Origin: Sphingomonas sp. PAMC26645
GTDB taxonomy: Bacteria; Pseudomonadota; Alphaproteobacteria; Sphingomonadales; Sphingomonadaceae
DNA length: 64,000 nucleotides
Assembly (NCBI RefSeq): GCF_004795835.1
Contig: NZ_CP039249.1
Location: 3,137,001 to 3,201,000, forward strand
Reading direction: 5' to 3'
The translations under genes and the position numbers were made by a program. The notes beneath the pieces are model-generated. The model was not told the DNA's origin and did not search any database. It worked only from the letters and a program-made list of their open reading frames with translations. Shown one piece after another: positions 55,784 to 64,000 of the stretch. Every line of letters starts with the position of its first letter. Position 1 is the stretch's first letter.

Positions 55784-56319
55784 ACCGCAGGCGACGTTCG
55801 CAAACCTGGTAGCTTGTCCGGAGCAGGCGCGATCAAGTGATGGTGAAACGTCCTGAGCCGGTCGGCGATCGGTCCGGCACGGTGACGCCGGCAGATGGCT
55901 CTGAACATGATGCCGCATCCACCGTAAGCGTCGTCTGAAGGTCGCCTTGTAAAAGGATCGTTTAACGGGCTGATGGCGGCTCTTTGAACAGGGCTGTGAT
56001 GTCAGACGATACGATCGAACCCGCGGCAGACGTAGCGAGTAGTCATACGACCGGTCGTATGAGCGGTTGTATCGAGATTGTCGGACCAGTATTCGCCGGA
56101 CGATCGCGGCAACGTCAGCGATCACGGCAAACGCGGCCGGCATACCCTCCAAATGTGGATGGTGGCCGACGAGAATCGAAGTTCACGCAATCCCTTGGCG
56201 CCGTCCTCAGGACGAGGTTGCCCGGCGCCGGAATTGGCGGCGGGGCACGGTTGGGATCAAGCCCACATGATCCTAGAAGCGGATGCAAACGGTAAGCCGA
56301 CCGGTTGAGAGGAAATGGA
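55784..56319. other. 536-base stretch without a supported gene
   Basis: A frame at 55999-56295 (MSDDTIEPAADVASS) has no ribosome site and its composition is atypical. Promoter of the gene at 56320 probably lies at the right end. Confidence 0.35.
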
Positions 56320-56763
56320 ATGTTCTTCGCTTCATCAGTGCTCATTTCGATGCTTGCGGAAGCGGAGATCGATCCGCAACGGATCAACGACGCCATGGAT
56401 CGCCGGGTGCGCATGCGTCAGGGCGGGATGCTGGCGGAGGATCACTTCCCCAGGATGTTGACGAAGGTCACAGGCATGCGGGTGAACGTACTGCGGCGTC
56501 GCAGCCGTTACCTTCTCCTGGAAGCCGATCTGATGGGGACGATCTACCGCGAGTTGGGACGCACCAAATGGGACTTTTTGTGCCCGGGCACGCTTCCGCC
56601 TAGCACGCAGATCACCGCCAGGGGAAAGGCCTTAAACGAGGTGATTTCCCATGGCGCGCTTGGACCGTTCATAGGAGGCGTGACCATCAAGTCCCCTTCC
56701 GACGCTTGGGACGGGGCGGTCGCCTTCAACCTGCAGCCGCGCTGGCAGCGTTTCGGAGGGTGA
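56320..56763 (+). CDS. Hypothetical protein, 147 residues
   Basis: Start at the ATG at 56320 with GAGAGGAAA upstream. Begins MFFASSVLISMLAEAEIDPQ; contains RGKALNEVISHGALGPFIGG. One weak hydrophobic N-terminal stretch, otherwise soluble. No recognised family. Confidence 0.55.
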   Translation: MFFASSVLISMLAEAEIDPQRINDAMDRRVRMRQGGMLAEDHFPRMLTKVTGMRVNVLRRRSRYLLLEADLMGTIYRELGRTKWDFLCPGTLPPSTQITARGKALNEVISHGALGPFIGGVTIKSPSDAWDGAVAFNLQPRWQRFGG

Positions 56764-57247
56764 GGGACCGAAACTACTCGGACACCGCGACGCAAACCGA
56801 TACTTGAGTAGAATGCCGGCAATACGTAGCCTGTACCGCTGCCAAACGGCAACCCGCCCAAGAGCATCGCGCCGCTTGTACGTCTCGCGCGTAGCGGCGG
56901 CGAACTCGCTACGTCGACCGCGACCACCCTATGCGTCTGCGGCGGAACGTTCACGCTTCTGCCTTTCGTTTGGAAATGGCGCAGAATTGTTACATCCGCT
57001 AGAAAGAGTTCACCTGATCACCAATGTGACGATGGGCCTTGTTGCAAGCCTTGCTTTCCGACCGCACGCGGTCGTGAGTACTGCGCTGCGAGCGTCACTG
57101 GTGCAACAGCAGCTGAGCCGGAACGCCCGTTACTGCATACGAGGTATCGCTTGGCATAGCGATCGATGACAATGATGATCCGAACATGACCACCGGTATC
57201 GCCAGGAAGTGTAGGAATCCCGTCCTGCCCTGAGCGCCCCAGAGCAT
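56764..57247. other. Intergenic region, no gene seen
   Basis: 484 bases of mixed composition between the small gene and the monooxygenase remnant. Nothing recognised; may be decayed coding DNA. Confidence 0.35.
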
Positions 57248-57269
57248 TTACGTTGCCAAGGTCGAGGTG

Positions 57270-57830
57270 TCGTGACGACGTTGCTGCGATATTCGGCTAC
57301 CTTTGCCAGGTGCCAGCGCGAACTGCGCGCCGCCGCCAACCGCTGCTGCCGCGGCTTGGTGCCGCGTATCGACGTCGCGCAGATAGGTCTCGATAAACGC
57401 CATTCCGGTATAGCTCGGCGTCGCAGCCGAAAGCAGCGGGCGTACCTTCAACCACGCGCCGTCTGCACCGACGAGAAGATCAACCTCGACGCTCGGGCCA
57501 TTGTCAAAAGTCAGCCGGTGCTGCCCGTCGCCGAGAGGCACGGCGTTCGCCAGCCTCTGCCTCCAGCGGATCATGCCGGGAGACAGGGAGTCGAGCAGGA
57601 TGCGGCGCAAATCGCCGCGCTGAACCTCGGGACGCCTGCCGGTGCCGTCGTCGGGTTCGTCGAGCAGGATGGTGCCGGCCTTGTCGAGTACTCGTGATGC
57701 CTCGCCGCCGAGATGAATGATCCGTTGGAATTCGTCGAACAGGCCTGCCGCCTTGAGCGCGACGGCTCTCGGCGAGATCGCCCGGGCGACGGTCCCGCTA
57801 TCGGGTCCTTTTCGGGAGAGTCGGATTGGT
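57270..57830 (-). pseudogene. FAD-dependent monooxygenase (TetX-like), both ends missing
   Basis: In one leftward frame, AISPRAVALKAAGLFDEFQR, LDKAGTILLDEPDDGTGRRP, RGDLRRILLDSL and VDLLVGADGAWLKVRPLLS match the middle of TetX/PhzS-like flavin monooxygenases, including the GD/ADGAWSKVR FAD motif. The N-terminal GxGxxG FAD-binding region (about 80 residues) and the C-terminal third are gone; after FALAPGKG the sequence is unrelated. Confidence 0.72.
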
Positions 57831-57910
57831 GGGAAGCGCGAGATGATGAGATTTCGTAACTGACTAACCTCGCGGGAAAAGCGCAGAGTGCCGACCCGGC
57901 GCTGCTCACT

Positions 57911-58636
57911 TTACCAAGGCACCTCGTTCTGCTCGAAGTAGAACCGGCCGGTCATATCCTGAGCGTTCCGGGTCGCCAGCCAGACGATGCCCGCTGCTGC
58001 CTGCTCCACTGTGCGGTATCCAGTATGACCATTGAAGTCGGTCGCGGTGTAGCCGGGGTCCGCTGCGTTTACCGTGATCCCGGAGGCGGCTAGCTCTTTC
58101 GCAAACGCGACCGTCACCGCGTTGAGCGCGGTTTTCGAGCTGTTATATCCGAGGATGTTGACGCCGTAGAACGGGTTGCTCGGGTCCGATAGCCAGCCCA
58201 ACGAGCCAAGCCCACTGCTGATCATGATAACGCTGGCATCGGTCGCTGCCCTCAGAAGTGGAAGGAAGGCTTGCGTCACTCGGATCGGGGCGAAGACGTT
58301 CGTTTCGTAGATCGTCTTGATGTCATCTAGCGGCTGCTCGCTCGGTAAAATTGGCTGAAGGCCAGATATGCCGGCGTTGTTGATCAGAATGTCGAGCTTG
58401 CCGTGGTCGCCTTCGACGCGGGCAACCGCGGATCGGACGCTGTCGTCATTGGTCACGTCGAGCGTCAGTGCTCGGACATTGATCCCCTCGGCGGCGAGGT
58501 TCTCAGCGGCTGCTTCGCCTCGATCCGCGTCGCGGCTGCCGAGCCAGATCCGAAAGCCCTGTCGGCCCAATTGTCGCGCGGTTTCGTAGCCGATGCTCTT
58601 GTTGGCACCCGTGATGAGGACTGTTCTGTCGGTCAT
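57911..58636 (-). CDS. Short-chain dehydrogenase/reductase
   Basis: 241 residues from the ATG at 58636. TVLITGANKSIGYETARQLG, IWLGSRDADRGE (Arg after strand 2, so NADP(H) preferred), ILINNAGISGLQPI, Ser in IMISSGLGSLG and YNSSKTALN as Tyr-x-x-x-Lys. Divergent from a LysR gene across 107 bases, the typical arrangement of a LysR target. The frame runs on to 58867 through the LysR start, so longer versions are unlikely. Confidence 0.91.
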   Translation of the reverse strand: MTDRTVLITGANKSIGYETARQLGRQGFRIWLGSRDADRGEAAAENLAAEGINVRALTLDVTNDDSVRSAVARVEGDHGKLDILINNAGISGLQPILPSEQPLDDIKTIYETNVFAPIRVTQAFLPLLRAATDASVIMISSGLGSLGWLSDPSNPFYGVNILGYNSSKTALNAVTVAFAKELAASGITVNAADPGYTATDFNGHTGYRTVEQAAAGIVWLATRNAQDMTGRFYFEQNEVPW

Positions 58637-58743
58637 GCTATGCTCCTGCGCAGCGGTCGGCGACACTGTGCCACCTGCGCCCTGCGTCTTCTGGGGCATA
58701 ATCGGCTGTTCGGGCGGTTTTGATAATCCGCCCAACACCGGAT

Positions 58744-59682
58744 ATGCTGATCGGCATGGCGAACAATGCGGAGGTGACAAGTCTCGATAACCTGAAAGTG
58801 TTCCTCTCCGTCGTGGAGGCGCGTGGCTTCCGGGCAGCGTCGAAGCAGCTGGGCCTCTCTCCCTCAACCGTAAGCGAGAAGATTGCCGAGATCGAACTAC
58901 AGCTGGGCGTTCCGCTTCTCACCCGAACGACGCGCAGCGTCATGCCGACCGAGGCCGGAAGCGCATTGGCCGCGCGGCTCGCGCCGCTTTTTTCCGAGGC
59001 CAGGGCAGCGCTTCAGGACGCCGCAAATTCGCAAGCCGAGGTGCGCGGTCTTCTCAAACTGAATGTAACCGGCGCGGTCATGGTGGATATCCTTCCGCCG
59101 TTGATCGACCGCTTCCTGATACTACACCCGCACGTCCGGGTCGAAATCGTGGTGGAAGATCGGCTCGTGGATATCGTAGCGGCCGGCTGCGACGCCGGGA
59201 TTCGTTATGGAGAGCATCTCGCCAGAGACATGATTGCGGTGCCGATCGGGCCGCTCGTTCAGGGCTTGGCCTATGTCGCCTCTCCTTCCTATCTTGCACG
59301 ATACGCAACGCCTCTCGGCCCGCGCGACCTGCTTGCTCATGACGCGATCCGGCTCCGCTTCTCGACCGGTGCGCTCGTCGCATGGGAATTCGAGCGCGGA
59401 CTTGAGGTGATGACGATCGATCCACCAGGCCGGCTGATCATCGGCGTTGATGCCGCACCTGCCGCGATCGCCGCCGCGTGTGCTGGTCACGGCATCATCG
59501 GAACTTTCAAAAACTGGCTCGATCCGCACATCCATAACGGCTCGCTTCATCCCGTTCTGCCTGAGTGGTGGCCTTCATTCGAAGGCCCAAGACTTTATTT
59601 TTCCCGGCGCTTCGTGCCCGCGCCACTACGCGCGCTGATCGATTTTATTGCAGTGGAACGCCAGTCGCCGGCCCGAGAATAA
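58744..59682 (+). CDS. LysR-family transcriptional regulator
   Basis: 312 residues from the ATG at 58744; the ATG at 58756 is equally possible, and a TTG at 58720 is unlikely. HTH: NLKVFLSVVEARGFRAASKQ then SPSTVSEKIAEIELQLG. Effector domain from about residue 90 (VRGLLKLNVTGAVMVDILPP, GCDAGIRYGEHLARDMIAVP). Probably controls the divergent SDR gene at 57911. Confidence 0.9.
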   Translation: MLIGMANNAEVTSLDNLKVFLSVVEARGFRAASKQLGLSPSTVSEKIAEIELQLGVPLLTRTTRSVMPTEAGSALAARLAPLFSEARAALQDAANSQAEVRGLLKLNVTGAVMVDILPPLIDRFLILHPHVRVEIVVEDRLVDIVAAGCDAGIRYGEHLARDMIAVPIGPLVQGLAYVASPSYLARYATPLGPRDLLAHDAIRLRFSTGALVAWEFERGLEVMTIDPPGRLIIGVDAAPAAIAAACAGHGIIGTFKNWLDPHIHNGSLHPVLPEWWPSFEGPRLYFSRRFVPAPLRALIDFIAVERQSPARE

Positions 59683-59795
59683 GGGCAGAGAATGCGCAAT
59701 GCTGCCGAAGCCCGGCTCGCCGTAGGTCATTAGCGGTAGCCGTTCCCAAAACCGGTCCGATCGCGGACAACCTTCCACGAGAGGTGCGCGCCGTC

Positions 59796-60122
59796 ATGCA
59801 GGCTGAGGCTGACTTGCGCCGTATGCTGGTGACGCCCGGAACCAGCTATGGTGAACTGGAGCGGGTCGCAGTGTTGGCGGGGATGGCACCGTTAGGTGAG
59901 GGAAGCATGAGCGTGCCTACTGGGCGGTGGAGCCACCATCCTGACGGCTACTGGGTTCGCTATTTGCCCAACAGCTATTCGAACACCGTCGTTGAGATTT
60001 GGATGCCGACGGACTCGCCCGGTATCGGTAAGGAATACGACCCGGCCACCCACATCGCGGTTCCCGGCAACACCTCCCGGCAGAGGCTGATACAATCAGG
60101 ACGGGCTTACGCACGCTCCTAA
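59796..60122 (+). CDS. Hypothetical protein, 108 residues
   Basis: Begins MQAEADLRRMLVTPGTSYGE; contains GRWSHHPDGYWVRYLPNSYS. The frame is open well upstream (to 59565) but that part overlaps the LysR gene. No ribosome site is obvious; a non-ATG start earlier is possible. No signal peptide or known family. Confidence 0.45.
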   Translation: MQAEADLRRMLVTPGTSYGELERVAVLAGMAPLGEGSMSVPTGRWSHHPDGYWVRYLPNSYSNTVVEIWMPTDSPGIGKEYDPATHIAVPGNTSRQRLIQSGRAYARS

Positions 60123-60450
60123 GCGGCTCGATCTAGTGCAAGACTCTTGGCAACTAGCGCCGTGTGTAGACAGCTAAAAACGGACGTGTTGCGCGATCCT
60201 AGCCAACTTCGATCAGCGTGCCCTTGCAGCGTAAAACTGGGCGATCCTTGTCCAAATTCCCGTAAGTGCCAACTAGCGTCCTTTCTCAAAACACCATCGA
60301 ATTTCGGGAAGGTCCGGATGGGAGAGGAAAGCGGAACGGCTGCTTTCGGCGAAGAAGCCACGGTTGGTTCAACTCGCTGATCTTTCTCGATGCGCGATCG
60401 ACTGTGGCTGGTCGCGCACGAGTTCAGCATTCGGAAGCATGCCGCGCGGC
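60123..60450. other. Intergenic region, no gene seen
   Basis: 328 bases of lower GC than the first 50 kb, between convergent genes. No clear terminator recognised. Confidence 0.35.
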
Positions 60451-61083
60451 TTAGTGCTCAGCGAAGCTGCCAGCCGGCAGCGACTGTTCGGCAGCCGCGT
60501 CTATCGACGACTCTGCCTTGCACATCTTGGATGAGATCGTGCGCTCCCCGCGAGAAACCACCAGCCCGCTGGAGAATTCCGGATCGTTGCCGCCGTCCCC
60601 GAAAGAGGTGCGTACCGTACTATCGTACACGGTGTAGGTGTAGTCGCCATTTTTGGCAGTAATCTGCGATTCACCGCCTCCCGAATAGCCACGGCTGGCG
60701 AAGGTCAGGCTCCTCGAGGTCAACTCCACCTTACCGGGCGATCCGTAGCGATAGACTGCACCCGAACCACTGCCGCAGACCGACACGCGCTTGGAACCGA
60801 TCTGGCAAGAAAAGAAGGGCGTTTCACCAGCCTCGCACAGAGTCTCGCCCTGGCCCTCGCCCTCGCCAGCGACGGGCGGCGTCGGTTGCGTGGCGCCGTC
60901 TGCGACGACGCCATTGGCGGTAACCGGGATCGACGCCACCGTTGCTGTTTCCGCTGGTGCGACGCTGGGAACTTCGTCGCTCGCGCGGGCGTCTTTGTAC
61001 GAGCCACATCCCGCGATTGATACCAGCGCAGTCAGTCCTCCGCCGGCTGCAAGGCTCCTAACGCTCTTTGATATGCTGCCCAT
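60451..61083 (-). CDS. Hypothetical lipoprotein
   Basis: 210 residues. Signal with lipobox: VRSLAAGGGLTALVSIAGCG, Cys26 or so as the lipidated residue. A Pro/Thr/Ala-rich linker (VADGATQPTPPVAGEGEGQG) leads to a beta-rich, Ser/Gly-rich domain with four more Cys. The gene start lies 52 bases inside the end of the LysM-GH19 gene, so it is translationally coupled and may act with that cell-wall enzyme at the outer membrane. No family assigned. Confidence 0.7.
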   Translation of the reverse strand: MGSISKSVRSLAAGGGLTALVSIAGCGSYKDARASDEVPSVAPAETATVASIPVTANGVVADGATQPTPPVAGEGEGQGETLCEAGETPFFSCQIGSKRVSVCGSGSGAVYRYGSPGKVELTSRSLTFASRGYSGGGESQITAKNGDYTYTVYDSTVRTSFGDGGNDPEFSSGLVVSRGERTISSKMCKAESSIDAAAEQSLPAGSFAEH

Positions 61084-62036
61084 CGTTCCGCACTCCCGTG
61101 ATCGCCACCGTTAACGGTACGCGATATGCCGTTGAATTGTGGTCGCGCCAACACAGTTTGGGTCCGCCCGTTCAGACCGTTTGATGCCCAGAACCTGCCC
61201 GCGCTGTCAGCAGCGGTTTGAGGGTCGGCCAGCCGTTCGGGGTTGCCTTCGAATCCCGCGGCGCGGTAGTTGCTGCGACCGGTGGTTTGCATCAGTCCCC
61301 GCCCCCGATACCGCCAGCCGTCGCCGCTAGCTGCGTTGCCATTGCCGAGCCGGTTGGCATAAGTGTGATTGGCCAGCGCTTCGGGATCGTGCGCGTAGGG
61401 TTTCGCCGCCGCAGCATTTGGAAAGCGCCGCGGCCAGACGACCTGCAGACGCTCGGCGGAGTAATAGAGATTTTCTTCCACACGATGGAGTTCGGAGCTT
61501 TCTACGCAGATCTGCGCGAGGAATGCGGCTCGGCGCTCGTTAGTGTTAATGCCATGCGCGCGCATGGCCACATTGAGCGGGCCGATGAAACGGGCTGTGC
61601 GTGCTCCGGCGGTGGGCATGATTGCACGCAACTGCGCTTCCGTCACGTCTCCGGCAACCGCTACAGCCTGCTCACCCAATACGGGACCCGAGCTATTTCT
61701 GGCGGAGGGACGGCGCCGCACGGTAGGGCGTTGCGCGGCGACTGGCTTGGCTAAACGATCGTAGGCGGCACGGATGCTCTGCCATAATTCGATGGCTTCC
61801 TCCTCGGCGCGATCCATGAAGCTCGGCCTGGGCTGAGGCACGCGGTTCGTCCTGGCGGGCCCGCGCGGACTCGGTGCGGGAGCTGGTGGAAGGCCCGGCA
61901 GTACGATGCGTTGACCGACTCTAAGGCGGTTTGGATTGTGCAGGCCGTTAATGCGCGCAAGTTCTTGCCACGTTGTGCCGAAACGCCGCGCGATGGCAGA
62001 TAGGCTTTCCCCGCGATGCACCATGTAACTGGTCAT
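61032..62036 (-). CDS. LysM-GH19 peptidoglycan/chitin hydrolase (endolysin-like)
   Basis: 334 residues from the ATG at 62036. An N-terminal LysM domain (residues 1-48: YMVHRGESLSAIARRFGTTW, RVGQRIVLPG) binds glycan; a Pro/Arg-rich linker; and a GH19 domain from about residue 135, with ICVESSELHRVEENLYYSAE (catalytic Glu), YRGRGLMQTTGRSNYRAAG and ISRTVNGGDHGSAERWAAY. No signal peptide, as in phage endolysins of this type. Likely cleaves peptidoglycan between sugars. Confidence 0.88.
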   Translation of the reverse strand: MTSYMVHRGESLSAIARRFGTTWQELARINGLHNPNRLRVGQRIVLPGLPPAPAPSPRGPARTNRVPQPRPSFMDRAEEEAIELWQSIRAAYDRLAKPVAAQRPTVRRRPSARNSSGPVLGEQAVAVAGDVTEAQLRAIMPTAGARTARFIGPLNVAMRAHGINTNERRAAFLAQICVESSELHRVEENLYYSAERLQVVWPRRFPNAAAAKPYAHDPEALANHTYANRLGNGNAASGDGWRYRGRGLMQTTGRSNYRAAGFEGNPERLADPQTAADSAGRFWASNGLNGRTQTVLARPQFNGISRTVNGGDHGSAERWAAYQRALGALQPAED

Positions 62037-62524
62037 GCCCTCACCTTTCACAGAAGATGGTCGTCGCTCCGCAGAGATACCCAACGATTTGCATTCAGTC
62101 GAGGGGCGTTGGCCGTTAATCGCCGACGTAGGGGTACTTTACCGACTAAGATCACACAAGTTGGGGAGGGTATCTACAATGCCCGGCTCGCTACCCCGTC
62201 AGTGGGCATGCTCGTCCGTACGGCCCCCTATGTAGAAATCGGCCTGTCCTCCATTCACGCCATACTTAGCATTTACCCGAACTCGCCGAAACGGCCGTCA
62301 GCCGTATGAACGAGCGACCGGTTTCGGGTTGCGGCCAAACCGTGGCGGGCGTCCGGGTTTGGGCGATCCAAGCCAATCCGGCTTTCTCAATTGGGATACC
62401 TTTGAGAACGTCGGTTTGATGGTTTGGAGCTGTAAACATCAGCGCTAATTGGCACGGCTCCGTCAGCGATAAATGGCACGTAGTCACGGGCTAGCCCCCT
62501 GTTTCCAGGAAGCTAACCGGTGGG
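62037..62524. other. Intergenic region, no gene seen
   Basis: 488 bases between the endolysin-like gene and the MucR-type gene; rich in short inverted segments but none convincing. The endolysin promoter should be at the left end. Confidence 0.35.
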
Positions 62525-63031
62525 TTATTCCGCCGCTGCTTCCTCGGTCCTGCGCTTCCGCGGAGTCGGAGCGGGCTTGGTGTCCGCCTTAGCTGCATTC
62601 GTCTGACCCGGCTTGCGACCCAGGCCAATGCTCTTGGCCATGGTACGACGCGCTTCCGAATAGGTAGGAGCGACCATAGGGTAATCCGCCTTCAGGCCAT
62701 AACGCTCGCGATACTCCACTGGCGTCATGCCGTTAGTGGCGAGGTGACGACGCAGCGTCTTGTACGGCTTGCCATCGATCATGCTGATGATGTGATCGGG
62801 GCTGGCAAGCGACTTACGAGCTGTCACTGCCGGGGTGTACTCTTGAGCAGACGCTTCGGGCTCAGCAGCGGTCGCGTTTCCGCCGACCAGCACCGAAACA
62901 GTTTCGTACATTTTGTTCAGGAAGGCCGGAACGTCGTCAGCATTGGTACGCGTGTTGGGGTTGGCTAGCCAGGCGATTGTCAATTCCGTGGCGAGTTCAA
63001 CGGGTTTCGGGTCGAGAGTAGTATCAGACAT
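62525..63031 (-). CDS. MucR-family transcriptional regulator lacking zinc cysteines
   Basis: 168 residues from the ATG at 63031. The Ros/MucR core is present: IDGKPYKTLRRHLATNGMTP, VEYRERYGLKADYPMVAPTY and AKSIGLGRKPG. The CxxC-like first pair of Ros zinc fingers is replaced (HIISMIDGK), as in a minority of MucR proteins that fold without zinc. The C-terminal tail is Lys/Pro/Arg-rich (TPRKRRTEE), which may add DNA affinity. MucR proteins are H-NS-like silencers and global regulators in alphaproteobacteria. Confidence 0.9.
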   Translation of the reverse strand: MSDTTLDPKPVELATELTIAWLANPNTRTNADDVPAFLNKMYETVSVLVGGNATAAEPEASAQEYTPAVTARKSLASPDHIISMIDGKPYKTLRRHLATNGMTPVEYRERYGLKADYPMVAPTYSEARRTMAKSIGLGRKPGQTNAAKADTKPAPTPRKRRTEEAAAE

Positions 63032-63381
63032 TGAAGAGCTCCATTTCCGGAGGCACATCTAGGTATTTGGTTGGTCTCTGGCAATCTCAGACCATAACGC
63101 ATTTTTCGCTTATTATTTGCTAAACGGGGCATTCTGCGTTTGCAGCTACGGGAATAAGGGCAATTTCCGATGAACGTTTCCCACTGCTGAGCGGCTTCGA
63201 CAAATACGTCTGCGTTCGTGGTGGTAGGACCTGCTTCGGAGTTATAACTGAGGAAGCATACTTTCGGCGTTCCCGCCAGTCCGGGGAAATGAACCAGTTC
63301 CACCTTTCCGCTTCGCCAGTTGTCGTCCCGATGCTCTCCATGCTTGAACGTGCTTGATATATCTCTGAACGCAACCTGCAT
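62980..63381 (-). CDS. Doubtful hypothetical ORF
   Basis: 133 residues beginning MQVAFRDISSTFKHGEHRDD; the stretch VELVHFPGLAGTPKVCFLSY looks protein-like, but the C-terminal part overlaps the MucR start by 52 bases and reads as noise. It could be a shorter gene with a frameshift. The start lies 14 bases after the stop of the next gene upstream, which favours some real translation. Confidence 0.35.
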   Translation of the reverse strand: MQVAFRDISSTFKHGEHRDDNWRSGKVELVHFPGLAGTPKVCFLSYNSEAGPTTTNADVFVEAAQQWETFIGNCPYSRSCKRRMPRLANNKRKMRYGLRLPETNQIPRCASGNGALQCLILLSTRNPLNSPRN

Positions 63382-63395
63382 TGGTACTGCATTAG

Positions 63396-64000
63396 CTACC
63401 GTCTTCCGGAGCTTCGAATGACGTCCGCCGCCGCAGGAGCAGCCTGATCACCGCTTCCTATGTACTGAATCACAAGCCAGACGTTCTCAACGAAGCTTGA
63501 TCGCGCCTTCATTCCAGGACCAGTTAGCGGATCGTCGGATGAGCAAATGCAATTCGGGCTATCGGCAACCAATCGAGTATGGCCCGTGTCGAAACCGATA
63601 GTAGTCAACGCTTCGTCCACCGGCTGCTTCACCCGCGTAACCGGGTAATTCCTACCGTCGAGTAGTGGGTGGCTGACGATATCCCCCACCGGCCGATCCA
63701 GCATCCGGGATCCCATCGTCAGGGGTAACTTCACGGACAATTGAAGGCACCCCTTCCCTGCCTCAGTCGCAAGAAAAAAGTCCCGCGATATCATTGCGAT
63801 TTCCAAAGTGTGGGCAGACACCCGAAAGGCCAGCCGCCCCCTGTCGCCGCCCTTGCTTGGCATGATGAAACCGACAGCGGCTTCGATCAAACGCTCGAAC
63901 CGCCGGCCGGTGACTTGATTGGAATGATCGTTCGCGTTGCGGAAACGGAAGTTCCCCGAGCCAAACGGGTTGCTGGTCTGGAGACCCCGGTGAGGCCAAT
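63396..64000 (-). CDS. Hypothetical protein, N-terminus beyond the window
   Basis: At least 200 residues in a frame that stays open to base 64000. Includes NPFGSGNFRFRNANDHSNQV near the window edge, GGDRGRLAFRVSAHTLEIAM and LVIQYIGSGDQAAPAAADVI. No recognised family. A TTG at 63890 is an internal alternative, but sequence upstream of it looks equally protein-like. Confidence 0.5.
   Translation of the reverse strand, partial: WPHRGLQTSNPFGSGNFRFRNANDHSNQVTGRRFERLIEAAVGFIMPSKGGDRGRLAFRVSAHTLEIAMISRDFFLATEAGKGCLQLSVKLPLTMGSRMLDRPVGDIVSHPLLDGRNYPVTRVKQPVDEALTTIGFDTGHTRLVADSPNCICSSDDPLTGPGMKARSSFVENVWLVIQYIGSGDQAAPAAADVIRSSGRR

Noticed and set aside
55229..56152. 307-residue minus-strand ORF across 55.2-56.2 kb
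   Set aside because: Overlaps the better-supported gene at 55337, lacks a ribosome site and shows no domain.
55784..57247. Possible CRISPR or tandem repeats in the gene-poor stretch
   Set aside because: No repeated unit longer than about 9 bases at regular spacing could be found by eye.

Overview
The window is GC-rich chromosomal DNA from an alphaproteobacterium, most likely a sphingomonad (Sphingomonas or a close relative). This is inferred from a MucR-family regulator, an HWE/HisKA_2-type histidine kinase, a UrrA-family secreted protein, sigma-54 and FixJ-type two-component pairs, and many SDR, SRPBCC and alpha/beta-hydrolase genes. No rRNA, tRNA or CRISPR array was recognised.

Layout. 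1-5395: a MacB-type ABC exporter (permease cut by the window edge, ATPase, membrane-fusion protein), a small UrrA-type protein, and a divergent sigma-54 response regulator with its kinase. Two pairs of TGTCC-N6-GGACA boxes lie upstream of the exporter and UrrA genes. 5581-9037: a LysR regulator convergent with a four-gene set (SRPBCC, SDR, SRPBCC, dinucleotide-binding oxidoreductase). 9545-13850: an M13 metallopeptidase and a GAF-GGDEF-EAL protein. 14269-16300: a Tat-exported bicupin resembling oxalate decarboxylase and a DUF6629 membrane protein. 16626-22306: FAH-family hydrolase, class I fructose-bisphosphate aldolase, phosphoketolase and acetate kinase, a phosphoketolase (bifid-shunt-like) operon. 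23013-24292: ECF sigma factor and anti-sigma factor.

24391-39270 is an accessory catabolic or detoxification region: exported alpha/beta hydrolase, CGNR regulator divergent from an epoxide hydrolase, a second epoxide hydrolase, HWE kinase, carboxymuconolactone-decarboxylase-family and isochorismatase-family genes, a second copy of the SRPBCC/SDR/oxidoreductase set (with a deacetylase added) and a Crp/Fnr regulator. It is strewn with decaying genes: an MFS transporter, an alpha/beta hydrolase, a HAD hydrolase and an isochorismatase. A 20-bp palindromic element recurs in front of several of its genes.

39271-43461: a FixL/FixJ-like kinase and regulator joined by a 33-codon mini-ORF holding a perfect 10-bp hairpin, an Nramp-type transporter and an orphan receiver protein with no normal start codon. 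43666-50547: a malonate decarboxylase operon transcribed leftward as mdcA-C-D-E-G-B-H, ending in an mdcF-like permease split by a frameshift in a C tract. 50892-51629: a decayed TniA-like transposase. 51648-55127: a 1159-residue membrane-anchored protein of no recognised family, the best candidate here for something undescribed. 55337-59682: small unknown proteins, a truncated FAD monooxygenase and a divergent SDR/LysR pair. 59796-64000: small unknown genes, a lipoprotein overlapping a LysM-GH19 muralytic enzyme gene, and a MucR-type regulator lacking zinc-finger cysteines.
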